In this document: piece by piece, positions 34,220-43,904 of the stretch
Position numbering within the stretch: the first letter of the stretch is position 1
Layout: each line of letters begins with the position of its first letter
Assembly: GCF_033958435.1 (NCBI RefSeq)
Contig: NC_134138.1
Location: 265,771,798 to 265,835,797, forward strand
Length of the DNA: 64,000 bases
From: Carettochelys insculpta
Taxonomy: Eukaryota > Chordata > Testudines > Carettochelyidae
Direction: 5' to 3'
Translations under genes and position numbers: made by a program
Notes under the pieces: generated by a model
Database searches by the model: none
What the model saw: the letters and a program-made list of their open reading frames with translations, nothing else
What the model was told of the DNA's origin: nothing

Positions 34220-36070
34220 GCACAGTATGGGTGCCATCCATTCCACCACCACCTCCGCCCTTTTTTCCGCCACTGGGCCGCCATTACTTTGGACAAGTGG
34301 GTCCTGCAGCTAGTGACCCAGGGGGACTCTCTCCCATTTCCCTTACCCTTCCCCATGCCCCTCTACCCTGTCCCTCTTCAGGGACCCTTTTCATGAGCAT
34401 CTCCTCAAGCAAGAGATACAGCACCTCCTCTGTCTGGGTGCTGTCAATCCAGTCCCCACAGCGTTTCAGGGCAGGGGGTTTTAATCCATGTACTTTCTGA
34501 CCCAGAAGAAAAATGGGATGGAGGTCCATCCTCAGCCTCAGGAGGCTCAACAAATAGATTCTATATCAGTGGTTCCAGATGATAATTCTCCCTACCATCA
34601 TTCTGGAACTGGACAGAAATGACTGGCTCTCAGCTCTCAACCTACAAGGTGCCTATTTCCACATTACTACTGACCCGGCGCACAGGAGTTTCCTTCGCTC
34701 TACAGTGGGATCCCACCGTTATCAGTACCAGATCCTCCTATTTGGGCTCTCCACTGCAAGAAGGGTACTCTCCAAAACTTTGGTGGTCGTGACTGTCCAC
34801 CTGAGTTGTTATGGGGTCATCATCTTCCCTTATATGGACGATTGTCTTGTAAAAGGACCATTGTTCCTGGACCCTTTGTATGGTGACAGTTGCCACAGAC
34901 CTCCTGCTAAACTACATACAAACTATGAGAAATCCACAGTTCAACCCACGCAGTCCCTAGAGGTCTTTGGAGCTCACATAAACACTATCACCACTAGGGC
35001 CACTCTCTTGCTTCAAAGAGTCCAGATCCTGCCTAGTCTTATCCTGGTGGTGCGACTCTCTCCCGCCGTCATGGTGTGTATTTGCCTCAAGCTGCTGGAT
35101 CAGATGGCTGCTACCACATGAGGTCGAGCTGGCCAGAATTCACATGCAGTGACTTCAGTCCCGTCTTACCACATGCTGTGCCCTGGGCAGGGACGCACTG
35201 TCCAAAACCTTGGCCATATCGCTATGCTTTCTCGCCTCCCTTCAGTAGTGGACGTGTCCACACAACATTCTCACAGGGATGCCATTCTACCAGCTGTCCT
35301 TATCTATTACCCTTACTATTTATGCCTCCCTTACAGGATGCAGGGCCCATTTGGGTTCTTATATGGTCCAGGGCAAATAGTCCTTTACCGAGCAAGTGCT
35401 CCACATAAACCTTCTGGAACTCAGAGCAGCCCACTATGCCTGCTGGCATGTCCAACAGCACCTCACACACAGTTCAGTCAACAGCCTCACTGACAACACT
35501 ACCTGTATGTATTATATCAACCATCAGGGCAAGGTCCGGTCCCCATATCTATGCGCAGAGGCCATAAAACTGTGGACTTGGTGCCTTCAGCACTGCATTA
35601 CTCTGGTGGCCACATATCTCCGTGGGTACTGAACATGACTGCGGACTGCCTCAGCTGCTCATTCAGCAATCACCGTGAGTGGGAAATCAACACGCTGGCC
35701 CTCAATCATGTGTTCCAGCTTTGGGGCCAACCATGCACAGACCTGTTTGTGACCCAAGTTAACAGAAAATGTCACCATTATTGCTCCAGAGCAAGTCTGG
35801 GGAGACACTCTTTCAGGGAGACCTTCTCTATCAAATGGGATGTGCCACTTGTCTGCGCATTTCTTCCCCTTCCCTTGATTCACAAGCTTCTGGTCAAGGT
35901 TAGATTGGGTCAGGCTCACCTTATCCTGATAGCCCCAGCGAGGCCAAGACAAACTTGGTATCCATACTTGTACCAGATGTCAGTGGCAACTTCACATCCC
36001 TTTCCTTCTTACTGCAACCTACTGTCTCAGGACTTCAGCCACAGCCTTCACATTGATCAATATGTGGCTC
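34220..36070 (+). pseudogene. DIRS pol (copy 3): reverse transcriptase and RNase H, catalytic residues lost
   Basis: The RT shows NLQGAYFHITTDPAHRSFL near 34640-34695, where copies 1 and 2 have DLQDAYF, so both aspartates of motif A are gone. Motif B reads LLFGLSTAR and motif C FPYMDDCLVKG (about 34829-34860), which is intact. RNase H has LHINLLELRAA near 35398, LTDNTTCMYYINHQG near 35488 and CLSCSF near 35650, the place of the ADxLSR box. The frame runs through the site after motif A where the other two copies are shifted. It is non-functional. Confidence 0.85.
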
Positions 36071-36076
36071 CTTCAT

Positions 36077-36368
36077 GATAGCTCAGTGGCTTGAGCATTA
36101 GCCTGCTAAACCCACGGTTGTGAGCTCAATCCTTGAAGAGGCCATTTAGGAGTTTGGGGCAAATAAATAAATAAATAAGTGGGGAGAGGGGGATAGCTTA
36201 GTGGTTTGAGCATTGTCTTGCTAAACCCAGGGTTGTGAGCTCAATCCTAGAGGAGGCCATTTAGGGATTGGGGCAAACAGATGTCAGGGGTGATGCTTGG
36301 TCCTGCCAAAAAAAGGGCAGAGCACTGACTAGATGACCTCCCGAGGTCCCTTCCACTTCTAGGAGGTA
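36077..36368 (+). mobile_element. Tandem dimer of tRNA-derived turtle SINE
   Basis: Two monomers lie head to tail. The first (36077-36178) starts GATAGCTCAGTGGCTTGAGC, has a B-box-like GGTTGTGAGCTCAATCC and ends in an (AAAT)n tail at 36161-36178. The second (36181-36368) starts GGGGAGAGGGGGATAGCTTA, repeats both boxes and carries the full 3' part (AGATGACCTCCCGAGGTCCC). This matches the tRNA-derived SINE family of cryptodiran turtles. It sits inside DIRS copy 3, so it is younger than that element. Confidence 0.88.
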
Positions 36369-36437
36369 TGTGTGTATTTCCAATTACATGATTCCAGAAT
36401 GCTGAAATCACATGCTCTGAGGGGGTAAAAAGGGTTA

Positions 36438-37400
36438 TTGTTAACAGCAGACAGGAGTCCACATGCAAGTCCTACCTTTACAAGTGGACACAGGTCTCTC
36501 AGTAGTTGGGTGCATCCCATTCCTTCTTACACCACGCCCCTTCCTGTTCTCAACTGCCTGCTGCACCTACATGAGTCGGGCCTAGCCGTCAGTACTTTCT
36601 GGGTGTATGCTGTGGCATTGGTGGCGTTTCACCAAGTGGAGGATGGGATCTCCTTCCTCACACATCCCATCACCAAACATTTTCTGACGGCTCTGTAAAA
36701 CACTTTCCCATCACTACGTCCTCCGACCTCGATCTAGGACATTAACCATGTACTCAACTGTCTATGAAGCTGCCCTTTGAGTTCCTGGCCATGTGTTCCT
36801 GTCTCCATCTGTCAATGAAGTTCTCACTTTTAGTCACCATCACATCGGTCAGAAAGGTTGGGGCACTTGCCGCTTTCATGGCTGAACTTCCTTATATGGT
36901 GTGTACCAAGGATTGAATCACTCATCCTAAGTTTCTCCCGAAGGTTCCCTCTCCATTTCACATCAGTGAATCTATCCACTTACCCGCATTCTTCCCAAAG
37001 CCACACTTTGATCCCGCATGTGCAGCCTGGCCCACTCTGGACATTTGTCAAGCAGTGGCCTTCTACATTGATTGCATGAAGCCTTGGCACAAATCTCCTA
37101 GGGTCTTCTTATCCACAGAGCGATCCAAGGGCCTGTCCGTTTCATATCAGTGACTAAGTGGATCTCCACCTATATCCACACTTGCCATACACTTCACCAA
37201 AGAGAGCTTCTAGGTGCTGTCACCGCCCATTCTACCTTAGCTGTGTCTTCCGCCGCGCCTTTCTCAAGAATATACCCCACATGGACATATGCAGTGCAGC
37301 GACATGTTCTTGCAGCAACATGCTTACACAGCATGTTTTCTTCCACTGTTTTCTCCATTCAAGTGGGTTAAGTAGTTCTGTTGCCTGTAATCGTTACTGG
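36438..37400 (+). pseudogene. DIRS tyrosine recombinase (copy 3), active site lost
   Basis: Core-binding half: LPVLNCLLHLHESGLAVSTF then VYAVALVAFHQVEDGISF (about 36540-36650). In the catalytic half the ARRVSEL box of copy 1 reads VRKVGAL near 36848-36870, so the catalytic arginine is lysine and the glutamate is gone. The HSTR box reads HSTL near 37230. The FAKHY tyrosine region reads TQHVFFH near 37325. Stops and frameshifts intervene. In copy 1 all these residues are retained, so copy 3 decayed longer. Confidence 0.82.
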
Positions 37401-37450
37401 GCTCCAAATCAACCTCGAAAGTGTGACTACTGCTTTTATAGTCACCCAGA

Positions 37451-37552
37451 GTGGAGCACCCACGGGGACGCCAGTTGAAGAAGAAGGGGGAGTTATTCAC
37501 TTTGTGCAGTAATGATGGTTCTTTGAGATGTGTCACGCTGGGGGTGCTCCAC
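37451..37552 (+). repeat. Internal complementary region of DIRS copy 3
   Basis: In reverse complement it joins a right-terminus-like sequence (CATCATTACTGCACAAAGTG, then ATAACTCCCCC) to a left-terminus-like sequence (TTCTTCTTCAACTGGCGTCC). The order is the same as in copy 1. Confidence 0.85.
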
Positions 37553-37801
37553 TTTTCTCCCTTCTTCTCCTGCTTTGGTGTGTCCTGCTCTATTTGCTAG
37601 AGTAGAGAAGCAATAGAGGGGTCCATGCTGCACATATGCCAGATAGCTCAAGGAGGCGCTACTGCACATGTGTGGGAAACCACAGCTATAGAAGAATATC
37701 TGAGTGCCAGTGTGAGGATGCACCGACACCCAGAGTGGAGCACCCACAGGGGGGCCACATCTCAAAGAACCCTCATTACTGAACAAGGTGAGTAACTCCC
37801 C

Positions 37802-39283
37802 TGTCTTTGATATTCCAATGGTGTAGATACACTTTTGCGATCCGTGTCATGGGCTCAGTAGCCTCAGCTTTAACCACAGCAGTTCTGCCTATCTATAGCG
37901 TTGCTACATCTTTAGGAGGAAGATATTTTAAGGAAAAGACCTTTTAACAACAGCCATTCATGAAGAAATCATTTTAGTTAAAAACATTTCAAGTATTTTA
38001 GTGTCTTGAGTGCTTGCCTTTCTTTTTCACAGCAACATTTTAAAAATTGGATGTCTACTAAACTGATGCTTGATTATAATCTCTTGCCTGACATAAATGT
38101 GATTTGAAGTATGGACAGTTTTTGGAACTTGATCTGTGGTGTGTACTTATCACATTTCCCTGTGAGTTAGAGTAGTTGGAGCTGTCTAACTCTCAGATAT
38201 AGGCTTGCAGTTATGCTATCAGAACTGTGTAAAATATCAGTAAGGAGTTAAGCATATATATTTTAAAATATGTATAATGATACTGCTGCAAAACAAACTA
38301 AAGTTTCATTAATCTTGGCTAGAATTGTCCGTGATGCAAAATAAAATAAAATAAAAAACTCAAGGAATGAATGAGGGGAGGAACAGCCCATTGTTTCCTT
38401 TTTTGAGCTTTCCTCAGACAGTTTCTTCTTGGGGAGCATGGGAATGCCCTTAAGACAGAACAGGCAGTGAGTGTGCACACCAAACCTGGTAGATTTTGGG
38501 GTATCTGCTGGGGTCACAGTCTTCTCTGAGAGGGTCTTGTTTTACCTCATGCCCCATACACTTCATGTGGGAAATGGTAAATCGACATGCTGAAGAATAC
38601 ATCTGGGCATTAACTCCAGAAATGGTGTCCCTGCTGCTATAACATGCTCTTTATATCTGTCAAATTAATATGCCTAACTTATAAGAAGGGACCATAATGA
38701 TTATCTAGTCTGACCACCTGCATAGAACACAGGCCAGGAATCCCAACCAAGCAATCTCTCCAGGAGATCTATCATTGGTTGTGGTGTGGTACCATAGCTG
38801 CTCCTTGATGACTACATCAGTTCAGTGGCTGAATCAGCCCATAGAGGCATGTAAGCAACGCCCTGTGTAGGAGGTGGAAGGGGCATGATCCATATTGATT
38901 CCCTGCTTCTGCTCGTGTTTGATTGCATCCTTTGCTCTTGAAAGGGCTTGTGTGATGCTCTAGTCTTTGCCACAAAGTTAGGTGAAGGGCTCTCTGTGTC
39001 CTGCCACTCCTTGTTCAGTAAAATAACACCAATTCAGCTGCACAGGGCCCTCTTTTACCTTGGAGGATGCAGCTGGCCTTACCCATTATGTTATCATAAA
39101 TAGAAAATAAGCAGTAATTGAATGGTTATGGGTGCTGTTGAAAGGTGATAACTGTTGATTCTGAAGTTATAAATACAATATAGACTGAAGACAGATTTTA
39201 TAGGATTTTATTTGATGACCTTTGTGAAATGAATTGAGTTCTAATATCAGTGGGGTAGCCATGTTAGTTTGTATCTGCAAAAA
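37802..39283. other. KMT2C intron with one CR1-like scrap
   Basis: About 38685-38780 reads AGGGACCATAATGATTATCT and CTAGTCTGACCACCTGCATA, matching the 3'-end type sequence shared by CR1 and its derived SINEs in turtles. An (AAATA)n run lies at 38339-38355. Otherwise I see no feature. Confidence 0.5.
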
Positions 39284-39409
39284 CAGCAAGAAGTCCTGTG
39301 GCACCTTACAGACTAACAGATATGTTGGATCATAAGCAGGTCTTTGCCCATGAAAGCTTGTGCTCCAAAATATCTGTTAGTTTGTAAGGTGCCACAGGAC
39401 TTCTCGTTG
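39284..39409. repeat. Inverted dimer of the GTCCTGTGGCACCTTA repeat
   Basis: Left arm 39284-39329 and right arm 39364-39409 are reverse complements over 46 bp with about five mismatches, around a 34-bp loop. Each arm contains AGTCCTGTGGCACCTTACA and ACTAACAGATAT. The single-copy form is at 16228-16335. In the KMT2C pre-mRNA it could form a long hairpin about 380 bases before the next exon. Confidence 0.9.
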
Positions 39410-39787
39410 AGTTTGAATGTAATTTTCATTATATAGATGTCAGAATCACAAAAGCACCACCATAATTGGTATTAATTGATCCTATTGATGGTAGTCTCAA
39501 AAAGAAGCTGACGTTTGAATGGGATTAGAGTCTAAGGTATCCACTCACCAAAAATGTGTCTGTCTCAGATGAGAGTGCAGTGCAAGGAAATTTTTCCTGC
39601 TATTTCCAGGCTTTCCATGTTCTGTGGATAGAAGACTTCCAGATCAAGGATGACTGATCTTGTGTAATTTACATGCACGCACACACAAGATTTTAATCAG
39701 AGCAGAAAATGTCAGTCAGTGACAGTTTGATCCTGTGGTGTAGCATCATAATTAACAGACTAAATCCTTGTTTTCCCTGGTCTCCAG

Positions 39788-39960
39788 AACTGCAGAGTGT
39801 GTGCTGAGTGTGGCACACGAACCAGTTGTCAGTGGCACCACAACTGCCTAATATGTGATAGTTGTTACCAACAGCAAGACAACCTCCCTTGTCCTTTTTG
39901 TGAAAAATTATGCCACCCAGACTTGCAGAAAGACTTGTTGCACTGTCATATATGCAAAAG
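39788..39960 (+). CDS. KMT2C: KMT2C exon: end of third and start of fourth PHD finger
   Basis: Reads NCRVCAECGTRTSCQWHHNC, then LICDSCYQQQDNLPCPFCEK and LHCHICKR. The cysteine/histidine pairs CRVC, CHIC and the QWHHNC block are those of KMT2C. Acceptor TCTCCAG, donor GTAAGA, length 173 bp, phase 0 to 2, open. Compared from memory with mammalian KMT2C, it carries an extra proline before CPFC and reads CEKLCH where CGKCYH is usual. All zinc ligands of the C4HC3 fold remain (CPFC, then HCHIC). This exon is clearly more diverged than the three before it. Confidence 0.93.
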
Positions 39961-41216
39961 GTAAGAAGCCAAATTTACTACAACCCCTTAAATAATAATA
40001 ATATGTTTGGTGGCCTATTTGAAATTAGTTCATCCATTTCACATCACTTAACAGACAAGTGTCATCCTAAACCATTGCCACAGTGATCAATAAATGGGAA
40101 GCTTTTTTTGTATTTTCAGCAAGTAGGCATGGTCTATAAACTGTCCTCTCCTATACTAAAAATTGGGTCACAATAAAGAAACTTGCCCTTCTGTTTCTGA
40201 TGTTGCATTTATTTTGTGGGTAAGCTGAAGAATAGAGCTGACCTGGGCTGTGAATGTGATGACTTTCATGAGCACTCACTTTACATTCTTTTTATTATTA
40301 AAATTTTGATTTTCATGAAAATAGTAATGGTATATCAGAAAAGAATTATCTGTATTTGTCTACTATTGGAGAGCCTAGAGAATAGGCCTTCTGCATCCAG
40401 TTATACCCATGCTGTTAGCTCAGTAATGGCGGGGTAAAATGGGGGAAATCTTTATACTGATGTTCATTTAGAAAAATATTACAGATACATGGTTGGCTTT
40501 AAACAAAGTTCGTACTGATATTTAAATTTCTTCTATGCTTGTTGTATTGAAAGCTTCTTTGAATATTTTTTCCTTTCTCCAAAGCAGTAGTAATTCTAAG
40601 TTGAGTAAGGATCACATTTTGTAGGACTTACTCTCTAAATATGTCAAAGTATAAAGTATATTTAGTCAAAGTTGCCCCTGAAGACATTGTCTTAGACTAT
40701 TAGCGGGCAACCTCAAGCCCATAGGGGTTCTGTGTGTGGACCACAAAACATTTTGTTGCCCATGTACGGGGGGCCTGATGCTGCTCGTTTTTGTCTGCAT
40801 AGTTTTTCTTCCACCAGTATTATAAAAGTAACACATTTCAAGGAAGGGCATATGAAGTGAGATGCATGCTGTTTGCACAGAACATTGAGAGAGCCATCTG
40901 CTCACTCTGTGTCCAATTGAAGAGTTGCTGTGGTTCGTTTGGCACACCCCACAAATTCGAGGTATGCAAGTGCAGTTAGGAAATCTATACTATCCTAGGA
41001 GATTGTCTTGGTTACAACAATCTTGTGGCCCACTGAGATGAACAAAGGACATTCATGCAGCTTACTCACTAATCTAGGTTGCCCCTCACTGGTTTATGCT
41101 TTCATTTTGTGTGTGTGCATGCATTCATGCACCTGTGCATGCTCTGAGAATATTTTGTTTTTATACATGCATAAAATGATAATGATATGAATATGTAACT
41201 TTCATAATCTATTCAG
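39961..41216. other. KMT2C intron
   Basis: AT-rich. The stretch about 40690-40960 (CCCATAGGGGTTCTGTGTGT onwards) looks like a degenerate MITE but is unassigned. It ends in the acceptor AATCTATTCAG. Confidence 0.45.
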
Positions 41217-41380
41217 GTGGATTCATATAGAATGTGACAAACCTTCAGGTAATGAATTGGACTCTCAGTTAAAAGATTACATCTGTACTGTTTGTAAACA
41301 AGTTGAAGAAGTGGCTCAGACCCAGCCATGTGATCTAATGCAGACTTCTGGACTTATTCCTGAATCTGGAAGTATGACAG
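41217..41380 (+). CDS. KMT2C: KMT2C exon: end of fourth PHD finger and linker
   Basis: Completes an arginine codon and continues WIHIECDKPSGNELDSQLKD then YICTVCKQVEEVAQ. It supplies the H, C and final CxxC ligands (WIH, IEC, ICTVC) for the finger begun in the previous exon. Relative to mammalian KMT2C as I remember it, one residue is missing before YIC (KD instead of KEE). The tail, TQPCDLMQTSGLIPESGSMT, does not resemble the known linker closely. Donor GTAAAG, length 164 bp, ends in phase 1. Confidence 0.9.
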
Positions 41381-42580
41381 GTAAAGTTTTCTTTCTTAAA
41401 GTGTGAGTGTATCACAGTTAGTTATGGTTAAGCTCAGTGCCTTTTTTGTTTGTTTAAAAAAAAAAGAAGAAGAGCCGGTACTCAGCCAGCTTCCTACTCC
41501 CCACTTCCAGCAAAAGCCATGGCTGGGCTGCCAAGATGCCAATACTCAGTACCTGCAAGTACCAGCACAAAAAAAAGCACTGGCTAAGATGTATTTAATT
41601 AAATCATCATACAACATACAATGAAATTTATTTTATCATTATAATGGGTTCAAGTCAAAACAAAATATTTACACGGGAGACAATCCCTGAGATGAGAGGG
41701 GAAACAAGTTACACGTGAAGTGCTTTCTGTAGGTTTAAATAGTAGGTCATTGACAGATCTGAGAGTAGAGCCCAGGTCAGCCCAAGTTATAAGCTGGTGC
41801 TCTGTCCACTAGACATGCTATCTAGCTAAATTGGAACAAGAAAGGAATTGAATACGTCACATTGACATACGCATAAGGAGACATTCCTCATTCTGCTCAT
41901 GCCTGTGTTGTCTTATGGGAGAAATACAATTGGTGTTTAAAGTTAGAGCAGCTGGCTAGACATTTTAGAAAAAACACCATCATTAGGAGAGGGCACTAGT
42001 GAAATCTTACACTGTCTTAACAGCATCAGCCAACATAACACCTTTTGAAATCTTGCCATCCATGAGTTGTGAGCTTCTTTTAGAAGAAATAGGAAGAATA
42101 AGTGCAAGGAATCTACATGTCAGGAAACTGTTTCTTCATTGGTGAGGGGGAAAATGTTGAACCACCAGAAAAATCAAGTGTAATTCTCCTAGTTGTGCAG
42201 GCTAGTCCATTGTGTAAACAAGCATCTTTGATGTTGGCTTTGTTCGTGTTTATATGCCTTTGATGAATAGCAGGGGATAATAAAAATTTGATCTTGTAGA
42301 GGGACAGTGACAGAAGGTAAATGGATGGCAGAGGTTAGGAATGAACATGTACAGTGGGTTAGCAAAAGGTCACTTCTATCTTGAAAGCTACTTTGGTTAT
42401 TGAACTTTCAAATGCTATGTTTGGGTCATATGGGGAAAGTCTGAGCTAACACACACAACTAATCCTAAAAGCCTTCCAACCTTAAAGTGAAAATGCTGCT
42501 GAGTAAATGGAAGCTTTTATTTGAATGCTCAAAGTTGAAAATACTACTTTTGTTATGTTTTCAGCCAGATAAAACACTGA
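41381..42580. other. KMT2C intron
   Basis: No gene or RNA was recognised. About 41450-41580, with AAAAAAAAGAAGAAGAGCCGG then GTACCTGCAAGTACCAGCAC, resembles a short dispersed repeat of uncertain type. Confidence 0.4.
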
Positions 42581-42820
42581 GGCTGTGTCTACACTACAGA
42601 AATAACCTTGAAGTTGCCTACTTCAAAGCTGAGCATCTGTACGCACCCTACTTCAAAGTAGGTCACTACTCCATTCCCGGGAATGGAGTAAGGACTTCAA
42701 AGTTCAGCTCCCTGTTTCAAGTTAACTTGGAAGTAAGGGAAAATGTGTGTAGACGCTCTGCTGGCTAATTCAAAGTAGTGCCTAACTTCGAAGCTAGTTC
42801 CTCGTGTAGACGCACCCTGA
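42581..42820. mobile_element. 240-bp MITE with TGTCTACAC inverted ends
   Basis: Left end GGCTGTGTCTACACTACAGA and, in reverse complement, right end CAGGGTGCGTCTACACGAGG. The similarity continues inward to the TTGAAG / TTCGAAG words, giving an inverted repeat of about 35 bp. The interior has repeated CTACTTCAAAG. It has no coding capacity. The superfamily is not settled by the flanks. Confidence 0.8.
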
Positions 42821-43548
42821 GGTATGTATTTTCCCCACGGAAGAACTGGGCTGTCATCTCAACAACTAGTGAAAATCTGAAGCTATTATAGGAATGTAGT
42901 CATGTAGCGTCTTATGCCCAAGAGATCACTTCTGTGCATTAAACCCAGATTTGGAGCCAATCTAAATGATAGGTTCCTTAAATTGAAATTAAAATATCAC
43001 TCTAATGTTGGCATAGTCTCTGAGAGTGATTTTTAGGTGCTAAAAGTAGCATCAACTGATAATTTATGGCTTTTGAACTTTAAAGAGATATTCCTGAACG
43101 AAAAGCGTGGTTGTTTTGCTTTTTTACACTAATATTATCTGATAATCAGTTCTTTTGAAACTGGAGTTACTAGCATAATGCTTTGTTTTCCCTGTCCACT
43201 ACTTTGCCAACTGCGTTTTAATGAATTTTATTAGGTATAAAGGCTTTTAGGGGAAAACAAAGTAGGCTTCTGGTAGCTGTGAACTATAATGTGTTTAGCC
43301 CAATTGATAGTATATTAACTCAATGAGCATGGCTTTCTCCATGCAACTTTTTTCAGCTGAACTGATATCCATGCTTCAAGGGGAAAATTTAGCTTCCAGT
43401 GTGTCAGGAGAGTAAGCTGAAAGGTCAGTGTTCTGAACATTGGTGTACGATAGAGCCTCTTCACTATGTCACAAGTCTACAGTGTCCTTGTGTTACTCAT
43501 TTTTATAAATATTTTCAGCCATGATTCTGCAATACACATTATTTATAG
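42821..43548. other. KMT2C intron
   Basis: AT-rich. Nothing recognised. Confidence 0.4.
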
Positions 43549-43741
43549 CAGGCGTGTCCAACCCGCGGCCCACGGGCCGCATGCGGCCCTGGACAGCTAG
43601 TAATACGGCCCCACAAGATCGTAAACTTTTAACATTATGTGATTTATATACCTTAACTATATTATATATTTTATGTGTGGCCCAAGACAATTCCTCTTCA
43701 CTCAGTGTGGCCCAGGCAAGCCAAAAGGTTGGACACTCACG
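43549..43741. mobile_element. 193-bp hAT MITE with perfect 8-bp target duplication (second copy)
   Basis: Same family as 31725-31906: CAGGCGTGTCCAACCCGCGG at the left and AAAAGGTTGGACACTCACG at the right. The flanks are a perfect ATTTATAG duplication at 43541-43548 and 43742-43749. It keeps the fuller 5' end (CGCGGCCCACGGGCCGCATG) that copy 31725 has partly lost. Confidence 0.93.
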
Positions 43742-43904
43742 ATTTATAGGGTTTGGGATCTCAGGGCCTGCTTCTCATTTGCACCAAATCTTTTTTATAT
43801 GGCTCTGGAAGTAGAAAGGGATTTTAAAGCAAGTGTAAATTATGTTTACAAAATTTGACTTGCACTCATTTTACAGTCCCTTTTCCTTGGCAGGGTGGTG
43901 TAAA

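Larger units (their letters stand above)
31998..37801 (+). mobile_element. DIRS retrotransposon, copy 3 (older subfamily, inactive)
   Basis: A 5.8-kb element with the same gag-RT-RNase H-recombinase order on the + strand, a left end TTCTTCAAGTACTGTCCCCC, an internal complementary region (37451-37552) and a right end at about 37801 (GGTGAGTAACTCCCC). The sequence differs strongly from copies 1 and 2 and every ORF is broken many times, so it is an older or different subfamily. A SINE dimer (36077-36368) has inserted between RNase H and recombinase. It lies in the KMT2C intron between exons 30676-30790 and 39788-39960, sense to the gene. Confidence 0.9.

Noticed and set aside
36077..36150. Possible functional tRNA gene
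   Set aside because: The A and B boxes belong to a SINE: there is a dimer, an (AAAT)n tail and the turtle SINE 3' part, and no proper acceptor stem.
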